Source of the DNA: Enoplolaimus lenunculus
Taxonomy: Eukaryota > Nematoda > Enoplea > Enoplida > Thoracostomopsidae
Assembly (NCBI GenBank): GCA_030248215.1
Contig: JASANG010002141.1
Location: 82,001 to 146,000, forward strand
Direction: 5' to 3'
Length of the DNA: 64,000 nucleotides
Shown here in pieces: positions 39,801-51,800 of this stretch (its first letter is position 1; each line of letters opens with the position of its first letter). The translations under genes and the position numbers were made by a program. Below the pieces are notes generated by a model. The model searched no databases. It was given only the letters and a program-made list of their open reading frames with translations, and was not told the origin of the DNA.

Positions 39801-42800
39801 AACTCTACAATGAGTTTAATGTTTTAAATTTTCTAATTTTTTTTTAATTTTAGTTTTTAATTCTTTAAGTTTGTCATTTTTAGTTTTTTGAACTTTAAGT
39901 TATTATTTTTTCCAATTTTGTCTAAATTTTCCTATTTAAGTTATTGAATTTCTGCGAGAATATAAATTTTCAATTAGGATGGCGCTATACTTTTGATGAC
40001 GTCCGCCACCCGTACGGCGCCGTCCGTCAACGCCCGTCAAGTGCGCGGGTGGTCCGTCTCTGTCTGGCGCCGTCCGTCGTCGTGCGTCACTCGAACAGCG
40101 ATATTCGTCGCCATGATATGTCGTACGCAAATTACGAACGTATGATGCTGTGTAGTAAAGTACGGTGACTCACGGCGTCGGACGGCACCGCACGACAAGT
40201 ATACCGCAAGCCTTATTTTAATATTTGTTATACTTTTAACGTACATTAATTTTTTTACTCTATTTTTGAGATATTTTAAAAAGGTTTCAAGTTTTTATGG
40301 TAAATTCCAGCGCAAACATTTTCACCAGTCGTTGAAACAATTTGCGTCATTTCAATGAGTGAAGATTTAAAAATATTAACTGACATTTTAATTTAAAACA
40401 TGCGTTGACTGTTTTCAAAGTATAATATTTTTTCAAAAATTACACGTTTTAATTTCCTCAAATTTTTTCAGTTTTTTTTCTGTTTATAAAAAATTTGGTT
40501 ATTTTGATTGTTTTTACAGAGTTGGACACCGGTTTCGAACAACACACGATTTTGGCTACGTTTCGCTGGATATTTTGTATATTTATCCGGAAGATAGTGG
40601 CAAATATACATGCAGAGCGATTAATTCACTCGGTCAAGCTGAAGTTTCGTGCACTGTCGGATGTTCAAGCAAACGCAAAATTTATACAGGTAGCTGTTCG
40701 ATTTTTTGGTTTCATTTTGGGTCATTCCAAGCGAGACTGAGAAGGGACTCACCCAGTTTTAGAAACTTATTACCATCGTGGGAAAACTTTAGGCTCCGTT
40801 TGGAAAAATTTTTTACAAAATGTCTACATGAACCTCCGTTGAAATGTTTGGGTTCCTCAATAACACATCGGTTTCAGAAGACGCCGAAACTTGCACGATT
40901 TTTTGGGCGACTGTGGATACAAGCCCGTAGCAAGCTCACCTTGCTAGAGGGCTAACAATTTTATACAGGAAGAGCATTCGAGGGTTTTCAATGAGTTACA
41001 ACCAAGTCGAAAATTTGTTAGGGGGGCGCCAAAATTTTTCCAGGGGGGCTGAGTCCCCCGGCCTCCTATTGGCTACGGGTTCGTGCGGATAGCTATTGAA
41101 ACTAGCTTCATTATAGATTATTTGCTAAAAACTCACAAGATTTAATTTTCAAATTGCAGTAGCACTTAGCACTAGGAAGTAATTGGTTTTCAAACAAACA
41201 AACAAACAAAGTCAACAAAATAAATTTTTATTAGCGACTCGATACTGTATTGTGCGCTGGATTTGAGTGAAAATACATGACCATACACAGAAATCATTTT
41301 CTTTGATTTTAAAACTAAAATTTTAGTTGAGATAATGTTTTTAATTTCAAATTCTAGAACCGCATCATCCTGAGTCGTGGAAAAAAATTCGGCAAATGGA
41401 AGAAGCGGCGCCGGCAAAACCATCCGAATCAGATGAACCAAAAGTTCCTCCGGTGTTCCCGACACAACTGGCAGGAAATACCGAGTTAAAAGTATATTAG
41501 TTTGGCTCTTATACTCTTCACCCCACAATTAAACGTTTAGGCTAAGGTTTTGGTGACAGCTTCGACAAAGGTTTAGCCTTAGGCTTTTTGCCGAACGCTG
41601 TTCTACACGTGTGCCTGAACCGTTGGGAGTGGAAGTGTACAAGAGCTGTAAGTATTTTCAAATTTTGAAAATTAAAAACTTGAAAGTATACAGTTGGTGA
41701 GTAACGTAACATCTGTAGCTGGCTCTGTATATTGCTTGTAGTATATTCTTATTGTCCCTGACAGTCCGAGTCTGTTTTACAAATCGCTTTTGCCCAGAAA
41801 TATATACGTATATATATTTATATATTATATATGTAAATATATATAGAAATATATATATATTTATATATTATATATGTAAATATATATAGAAATATAAATA
41901 TATATAAGTATATATAGAAATATATAGAAATATATATAAATATATATATATGTATATAGATATATGTATATATTTCTATATATACTTATATATAATATAG
42001 TTTGTTCAATATATCAATATCGGCTTGTGTACTTAATATACAACCCTTTGTGTTCATTACAGGAAGGTCAAAGCGCACATCTTGAATGCACTGTTGAACC
42101 TGTGAACGATAATCAGTTGCGAATAGAATGGTATCACAACGGTGTTCCGTTGAAATACGGTACGATTCCATTTCTGAAGCGTATAAAATTATTTAAACAC
42201 ATTAAAAAATAATTGTCTCAAGTTAATTATACATGTGCATGGTCATTTTAAGACAGATCGACAGAAACGACTCGGATAGTGGCAGCCTAAGAGATTTGTC
42301 GGCGTTTAGGCAAAGACTTGATAGTTTTTAATGTTTAATCTGCTTAGTGTTTAAATTTGATTGTTTTAGGCTTAAATTTAATTTGAAAATTATTTTAAGG
42401 TCACCGATTTCGACCAGTTCACGATTTTGGCTACGTCGCATTGGACATTCTGTATGCGTATCCTGAAGACAGCGGAATTTATGTGTGCCGTGCAGTAAAT
42501 GCAGTTGGTGAAGCACGAACGCAGTGTGAAATTACTTGTACAGGTAAAGTAACGTTTTGTTTTTAATTGTTTGTTTGTTTGTTTGTTTGTTTCTTTGTTT
42601 TTTCTTTGTTTGTTTGTTAGTTTGGTTGGTTGGTTGGTTGGTTGGTTAGTTAGTTGTTTGTTTGTATTGTTGGGTGGTTGGTCGTATGTTTGTTTTTTGG
42701 ACGTTATGTTTGATTGTTTGCTTTTTGTTTTGTTTGTTTTATAGTTTGTTTGTTTGTTTGTCTGTTTGGTTGTTTGTTTGTATTTATTTGTTTAGCTGTT

Positions 42801-45800
42801 TGCGTGTAATGTATCAATATAACCGGGTTTGGGTTTGTTTCAGGCCGACGCAACCTCTACCTGGACACGCATCACGCTGAAAGTTGGCGTAAAGTTCAAG
42901 AAATAGAAAATCGTCAAGAAGAAAAACTGCCAACTCCTGACCGGGTAAATAATCCTGTTTGAAGTCGTGCACTTCTGCAGTGTCACCCACAGTAGAAAGA
43001 TATTGCTTAGGTTTAGCCTTAGGCTTAGTTATAGAATAAAGGCTTAGGCTTAACCCCGTCTCACATAGAGTAGACTATGGGCAAATCAGCGCAGTGTATA
43101 TACATTAAATAATATATAGCACAGTGTTTAACAATTGCAACACGTATACATAGTACTAAATTACCACAAAACGTAAGAGCCGCCTCGGGCTCGAGCGTCA
43201 AGCTCCTATAGCTGAGTGGTGATGGTAAACGCTTCCCACTCCAGTCACTGGAGTTCGAATTCTACCATAAGAGCAGGTGTCAGATGAAATAGAAAATATT
43301 CATGTGACATATGCTTATACTACTGTTACGGCCGTCAGCCGGACATGGCTTATTTGTGGAGTTAAGTTTTCCACTGTAGGGTGAACGTACACTAAGTGCC
43401 TGAAGGTTCTGTTAATCCTTGAAATGATAGCTGTTTCGGCTGGTTATCTAATTGTTAGACAAATTAGCAGGATTATAACCTATAGCTCATTGAATGTATG
43501 GCTCTTATCCACTTTCTTCGTTTTTAAAGGTTATGCTTAATCTTATAGGCTTAGGCAATTGCCTAGATTAAGGTTTACGCATAGCTAAGTACCTTCCTAA
43601 ATCGAAACCTGAGTTTAAGCCTGGGAATAAACCAGAACATAAGGTGAAGGAAAGGTACAGCAATCAAAAAGGCTCTATTCTAAGCAAGCTCAACAAGATA
43701 ATGGTCTTTTTTGGTCTATTAAGGAGAAAGCGTTTACCCGTCACTCTGCAAATGCTCCTAAGCACTGCGCGATACATGGTACATTTTCGGTTAAACCCTT
43801 AAAATACCCCTTTTCTTTCAAGTACTCAGTAAACAATTTATGCCAAAATTCAACTAAAGTTATGCTCATCTGCGGAGTTCATTGAATTTTGAGACGTTTC
43901 CGAAACCGCAATTTACAATGCAACTCAACGGAATTGACGAAGTTCCCGAAGGACATCCGGTTCATCTTGAGTCACGGCTAATTCCGGTTGGTGATCCAAC
44001 GTTGAAAGTCACCTGGCTTCGAAATGGAGAACCCATTCCTAATGGTACGTTTTTCGTGGGCGTAGCCAGAATTTAGGTTTGAGGGAAGAAAGAATGCATA
44101 TGCACTGCAAAAAATGCTGAGTCAATTTGACGGCAGAGTCGAATTTTGACTCATTTTGTGTAGTCAGGAAAAGCGTATTTCGAAGAGAGTCAATTTAACT
44201 CACCATTTGTTGCAGTGTGGTTTTATATTTAAGTCTATTTGTCTCAACAGCATTTAATAATTAGTAAGAATTAACTAGTGCAAAACCGTTGCAGGGGGCT
44301 ATAACACTCTTGTCCCCCTCTATCTACGCCCTTGGTACGTTTTACCCAAGCAGTTATCGTGTTTGAACTAAACATTTAGATTGATTGTTAATAAAACTGA
44401 AACGCTCACGATACGTAATTTGTACATCTTCAAATGCGGACCGAGAAATTTTGAGCGGCGGAGCGACCCTATACAATTACCACGCGATCTAACCGAGCGA
44501 AAAAGCCAAACGCCATTTTAGCACTAAATCTTTAATTTTGAATTTGATCCCTGTTAATGGGACCACGCCCTAGGTTACCGTCTTTGGTTCTGTCAGTGAA
44601 TGTTATGTACTCATTTTGGGCGAAACATCACTTTGTGTCTCAGAAAAAAATTATACCAAATTTAAGCAAAAGTTTAAAGTAAATAATTTATTCAAAATCA
44701 ACCCATAAGACCACAAATTGAAATTTAAGAACCATTCAAATACAATTATCGCACTGGTTCTTTTCGTTGTTCTGTGGCCGATGTGTGGCCGAAATTAGCA
44801 TGGTTTCGTATAAAATTTTGCATATTTTAGCTTCTCATGATATCGCCTATACAAAGGCATTTCCAATGAGAAGGCGTTTAGCTGCAGGTTACATGTTTCG
44901 GCCAAAGAATGAAACGGCCGTAACAGCAGTATAAGCATATTCCTAAGCTTAAGCCTAAACTTAAGCAGCCTATGTCTCAGCGTAACAATGAGCTTATACC
45001 TAAGCTTAAGCAAAAAAATTAGTCTAAAGTTTACGCTTATTTTATTGCTATCCCGCAGGAAAACGTTTCACCTTTGATCTTTACATTGGCCAATGTTTAG
45101 GATGTCTTTAGGTTCCCGGTTTCGATACGCTCATGATTTGGAGTATGTTTGCTTGGACATTTTAACAATGTACCCTGAAGATTCAGGTGTCTACACCTGT
45201 CACGCAGTTAGCGATTTTGGTGAAGCCGACGTTTCGTGTTCAGTTAAATGTCAACGTGAGTTGTGAAATTAACACAGGACTGTTGCCGGAAGGAACCCAA
45301 AGGACCTGATCCCTACTGGAAAGATTTCGTTCGTTCCCTCCGGAACGAGTTTTGGGCACCGCAATTGGGCTATTTTTTCAGTCTTTTTTATAACATTTTG
45401 AACTGGTTATGTGTCTGGTTTAAAACGTGATGAGAAGTTCTCAATCGTGTATACCAGTTATCGCCTGATTGTGTTAGGTTTTTTCAACCTTGGTGCGTAT
45501 TTTCAAACGTGTGTAGCATTTATCATGAGTTAGTAATAGGTTCACAAACAGACTAACTGAACCAGCTACAATTGTCAAACTCGGCTGGAAAGCAGGACGT
45601 ATTACGTGCAAAAAATGGCCAAAACCTTGAAACTCTCCTGATTGGAAGGTTTGGAATTTAGGATCGAATATCAGCCAGTTTATACGTGTTACACATATTT
45701 GAGAAAAACGCCTGTTTACGCAGTAGTAAATCTAGCAATTCACTTTATTTTGACCCAAGAAAACAGTTTTTGTTGTTTTCGTCGCAGCATCACTGATGAA

Positions 45801-48800
45801 CAAATACATTGTAGCGTTTTTACTGAATAATTTTAAATATTTTTGGAGAAATATTTTTTCGCTAAATTAGAATAATTTTAATTAATTTAATCAAAAAACT
45901 TTTTGCAGCGAAAGCATCGCTTCTACTCGACACACAGCATCCGGAAAGTTGGGCGAAAGTACAAGAAATTGAAAATCGAGTTAAACCAGAAGAAATCGTT
46001 GAAGAACGTCCACCGGAACCACCAAAATTCACTGTCGCTCTCCAACCACCTCCGCCGACAATTGAAGGTCAACCAATTCATTTGGAATGTCACGTTGAAC
46101 CGACACACGATCCTAATTTAAAAGTAATATTTTTTGCTTTTTAAATCAATTAAAAATTGTAAGTTAAATTTTTAACTTATTAAAATTTACACAAATATTC
46201 TCAAATGTGTGCAGCATCTGTATTGCAGCCAAAAAACACACAATAAACATGTTGTAAAAAAATTTTGATTTCTTTTTTTACTACTCAATTTTACTAAATA
46301 ATTTTTTTAAATTTTTAAATTTGTTCTTAAATTCTATTTTGTTTCAGCTGCAATGGTTCCACAATGGAAATCCACTCGTTGCTGGTCATCGATTTCGATT
46401 AATGCATGATTTTGGCTACGTTTGTATGGACATTTTATACTCGTTTCCGGAAGATACCGGTACTTGGTCCGTGCGCGCGAGCAATTCACTTGGACAAGAT
46501 GAAACGTCAACTACAATCGGTATGTTGTACAAGAAGGTATAGTGCACGTCATGAACGCCTCGGCTTTCGTTTCCCCTAAGACTACCACTGTTTAGAAATT
46601 CTTTTATCAAATCTATATACCTAAAGGTAGGCGTGCCCCACATACGTATTTTAGGCACCGTTTCAGCATAAGTAAACATTGTTTACAAATGAATTGGGCC
46701 TTTACCGTTATTCCCTAACCCGCGTTTGCCCAAAAAAGGCTCGATTTTGAAAAATTTTGCATATTTGAGCTTCTCATGACCTCCCCTGATTACTCAACGC
46801 CTAACTTTGAAATTTCCCAAAATTCGATTTTTTAAGGTTCCAAGGTCCCCCTTTTGGACTCAAAAAATTTTTGTCAAAAATTTTGACAAATTACACACCA
46901 TCTAAAAATTACCTTTATTAGTTATGTATAGTGCCGTGTAGCACCTCATGGCACCATGCGGCACCTCGTGCCCCTCGTGGCGCCATTCGGTTGCGAACGG
47001 CACCACGCGACATCGAGCGGCAGCGAACCGCGGTCGTCTGGTGACGGCCATTGTCGAACGGCGCCGCTGTGCAGCGTAGAGCGACACAGAAAAGTATAAC
47101 ACAACCCTTATTCTATATATTCGAAACAAATTGCTGCTTGAATTTTTTGTAAATTTTTTGTTAATTTTAGAAGTCCAACCTCGAAACAAATTGCTGCTTG
47201 AATTTTTTGTAAATTTTTTGTTAATTTTAGAAGTCCAACCTCGAAACAAATTGCTGCTTGAATTTTTTGTAAATTTTTTGTTAATTTTAGAAGTCCAACC
47301 TCGAAACAAATTGCTGCTTGAATTTTTTGTAAATTTTTTGTTAATTTTAGAAGTCCAACCTCGAAACAAATTGCTGCTTGACGTTCAGCATCCGGCGAGT
47401 TGGCAAAAGATTCAAGAACTTGAAGCGCCACGGCCAGAAATTGAACCAGCGCCTGCTGCACCTCATGGCCCACCGCGGTTTACAGTTCAAATGCAAAATG
47501 TTGAAGGTTGGTTTGAACCATTTCAATTTGTTTAGCTGATTGTTGTTTAAGGGTGGCGATATACTTGTATGCGGCGCAGTCCGTTACCGTACGGTATCGT
47601 ACGTCAGCAATTCACGCACGATACCGTACAGTGACGGACTGTGACGGACGGCGTCAGACGTCATCAAAAGTATAACGCCGTCCTAACTTTACAAACACAT
47701 TCGCCCCAGTAGTAATTGTAAAAATTTGTCGAAAGTATTAAAAGCATTTTGAGTTCGTTTCGTGCTCGCCTTATAAATGTTCTTGCCCTCTCTACTGACT
47801 ACTGCTAATATTATTTTGTTGTATATTTCACAGGTCGAGTCGAAGGTTTGCCGGCTCATTTTGAATGCCGGTTGACTCCAATCAATGATCCGTCGATGCG
47901 AATTGAATGGTATCACAACGGGCAACCGCTGTCGCTTGGTAACCGGTTTACACAAACGTTTGATTTTGGATACGTCTCGTTGGATATTGCCTACGTAAGA
48001 CCGGAAGATACCGGCTACTATATTTGCAAAGCGAGCAACAAAGAAGGTGAAGCAACTACTCAAGCGAATTTGAGCGTTCAACGTAAGTGTTTTTGTTTAC
48101 AACTCGGTTGTTTACCTTAAATTAGGAAAATCAGGCACTTCAGGAAAATTAGGCAATTCAGAAAAATTCGGTAATTAAGAAAAATTGGGCAAATCAGCAA
48201 AATTTAGGCAAATCAGGAAAATTAGACAATTCAGGAATATTAATAAATTCAGGAAAATTAGGGAATTCAGAAAAATTTGACAATGCAGGAAAATTAGGTA
48301 ATTAGGCAATTTAGGAAAATTCGGCAATTGAGGAAAAATAGGTAATTCAGAAAAATTAGGTAATTCAGAAAAATTAGGCAAATCAAACAAATAGACAATT
48401 GAGAAAAATTAGGCAATTCACGAGCATTTAGGCAATTTTCCAATTTGTTGAAGATAGTGAAATCTCAGTTAAATTAGCGAAATATTTTACGTCGGCATTT
48501 TGGCGAATTTGTTTGTGCATTCTACAGTAATTACTTTAAGTTGAACTCTACGAATTGCTCTTAAAATTAACGGTCTCTCTTTCTGAAAATCTAACTGACT
48601 ATATTTTCTCGCTATAAGTTTGGCCATGTGCTACTCAAGGCGATAATTCGCGAGTTAACTATGAAAATCGGTAAAATTAGCGACTAATATTTCTGTTAAA
48701 GCCTATTTTTTTGCTAAAAGCCTTACAGGCGTATACTTAGGTCAACAGGTTCAGGGTGATCAAACTTAGCTCAACCGGTTTCAGGGTAACAAAAATATAA

Positions 48801-51800
48801 AATGTGGTAATGAGTGCATTTTTCATAAAAAGAGACTAAAATTTCAATTAGGGCAGGCAGAGAAATTTTCTAGGTGAGGTTAAAACCTCTTCCTTATCAG
48901 GGAGATAAGTGAAGTTAGCGTCAATGACGGCTGTAGCCATCAAATAGGATAAATTGTGCTTCATGACGGAGAAGATGTATAGTTTTTTCAAATTTTCAAT
49001 ATCTCAAATTTTGCCATTGGATCAGTAGCTAAAAACGGCCAGGGGGCAGTTAGGCACTTGGAAGAATATTGCCCTCCCTTTAGAAAACTTTCATCCTTGC
49101 TTGTATGGTAAAGCCTTGTATTATCCTGTTGTAAAATGTTTAGCCACTCCTAGCAAGGTGAGTTGGTTAAGGGCCTGCATATCATGCGGGTTTATTTACG
49201 CACGACTATATTAAACTTATGACCATTTGGCAAAAAACATTGTTTTTCGATCCGTCATTATTGCTAGCTTAACATGTACCTGTTTATGCTGTTTTTAGCT
49301 AAATCAGCTATTTTGTTGGACACTTTCCATCCATCTGGTTTGGCCAAGATTCGTACGCTGGAAGAACCACGAGGACCGGAACCAGAAGCACCAGAAGCGG
49401 AACCAACAGCACCGGTATTTACCCAACAGTTGAACTCGTGCCCGGATCTAATCGAAGGACAACCAGCACATTTTGAAGCGATGCTAACACCGTTGAAAGA
49501 TCCAAATTTGAAGTACGGTAATATTGACGATATTAAACGCAAAAACAATTTTCGATTTTTTTTTATTACGGATCCAATTTTGAAAAATTTGCAAAGCCGA
49601 AAATTATTGAAAAGTTTGTTTTTTGGGGGCGAAATTCAGTTTTTTTAAGTCAAGAGAACGTTAAAATTTGCCAAAATTTAGGTGTCTGGCTAAAATTGAC
49701 CGAATTATTACTGGCAGGTCGGGTATAGGCAGACCCATTGATCACGTCAGAAATTGTTACATAACATATATAATGAACAATGTTACAAAAAGTAGTAAGG
49801 TGGTTGCCTTAAAATTGCATTTGATTTCTCGCTCACTTTGCTTTAGAGTCATCTCATCTCCATTATTTATTGGATACAGCGTATATGGTCGCTACCATTT
49901 TTAAATTAGCTTCTATGCCTATGCACTGGCGGGTCCATTACGAAAGAGAAACTAAAAAATGAGAAGTTAAAAAAGAAAAAGACAGCGAAATTATTCAAAT
50001 TAATTGGTTCCTATACATTTGATAGATAATTGAGGCGTATATAAGCGTCGCTCACAGGGTATACCGAGCGATATGCTGTGAAGACGGTGAAAACAATTAT
50101 CCGTTTCGCAGGCTTTTGAATTAGTATCATACTTTTAAAAGAGTCAAAAATCTATTGGTTACTCTGCAAGGCCCGTAGCCCATGGGGGGCCAGGGGGGGT
50201 GGGCTTAGCTTCCCTGGGAAAAATTTTGGCCCCCTCTGGAAAATTTTCAACCTTGCGTGTAAGTCATTGAAAACGCTTGAATGCGTCCATCCTGGAAAAA
50301 TTTTAGCTCCCTCTAGCAAAGTGAGCTGGCTACTTGCCTGTACTCTGCTTATTTGAAAAAACGTCTAGGCAATGTTTTAAAGTTTCTATCTTAAAAAACT
50401 TAAAATATTAAGTTTTTAACAACATACATTTTTCAAAATTGAAATGTTCAATTCAAAGAAAAATTGCATAAATATTCTCAACTTAAATTATAAAACTCAG
50501 GCATGCAACCAACAATTGTAACTTTAGATTCGGCATAGACATTTCTAGAGCGAACAAAAACAACTTTCCTAACATATAAAATAGTTATTATATTTCGAAA
50601 CTAAAATGTTTTGGCGTGCTGTTTAAAAACTTAAACTTGAATTATAGCTTAACTAAACTTTAATACTAGTTTAAGTAAAACTTAAATGGATGGACGGACT
50701 AACTAAACTAGAATTTTAAGTTTTACTTAAACTAACATGTTTTTAAGTTTAACACGAGTTTAAGCAAACTTATTTTAGTTTAAGTAACAAGGCCAGCCCA
50801 GAAATTATCTGTATCTAAGAGTTCATTAAAGTTTAGTTTAAGCTGAAAATATGTAAGATTTTCAATGAGTCTAAGTGTACCTGTTAGTTTAGTTAATCTA
50901 GAATGTTACTTTTATACTGCTGGATTACCATGCGGCTTAAATCAAGTTAGTTTAAGCTTTTAGAGAGTGACGAAGACCAAGTTGTCTGCAGACGGTCGCA
51001 GCCAGCGATCACCCCTCTCTGTAATAGCAGCTCAAATCAAATTTTACATTTTTTACATCGTTTCAGAGTTGAATGGCTCAAAGACGGTCGTTTGATTCCG
51101 GCCAGTTCCCGGATGGCGACTGTTCACGATTTCGGTTATGTTTCGTTGAATTTGTTGTACGTTTTGCCGGAAGATAGCGGACAGTACACGTGTCGAGCGG
51201 TGAACAAACTTGGCGAAGCAACAACAACTGGTGACTTGAATGTCCAACGTAAGTTGTTGGTTGCATTGTTACAAAAAATGTGCTGAATTTGTGGAATTTT
51301 CGAACGGGCAGGGCGGTTTAAATCTGTTCAGTATTTGATTTTTGTTGGACTGTTTTCTTAGGTTAAAGGTTAAAGCTTAATCATGAGATGAATTACCATC
51401 GCGTAACGTATTTTAAAAAGTTTGTATTGGCCAACTTATGTTTGATATTAAGGATGAGGGAAGCACTATTGATGGCGTTCGACGCCGTTCCTCAGCCCTA
51501 CGGCGACGTCCGTCACCGTCAGCCATCCGTACGACGCCGTGCTGTCATCGTTCGTCACCCGTACGAAAATGTACCAGTCTTCAATGTTCTTCGTTGTGGC
51601 CAGTGTAAAGATCAGGAGCTGAACGCTTTCCTGTGCGGCTGCAATAGAGTACACATTAAGCATTAGACTATTTTTTGCTTAGGCTTACGCTTAGGCTTTA
51701 AGTTTAAGGATATACTAATACTTCTGCTACGGCCCTGTTCTATATATCGCCTTTTCGTGCAATGATATTCTGTAGGCACATGTTTGGTTATTTTGAGTTT

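Noticed and set aside
44795-45013. Minus-strand frame over the family A element before the Ig14 last exon
   Set aside because: Composed of the element's TTAGGC-like repeats; similar frames appear in every copy and match no protein.
47108-47473. Long open frames on the minus strand across the 60-bp array
   Set aside because: They arise because a 60-bp unit without stops repeats; the + strand is tied to the Ig16 linker by frame and splice sites, the minus strand to nothing.
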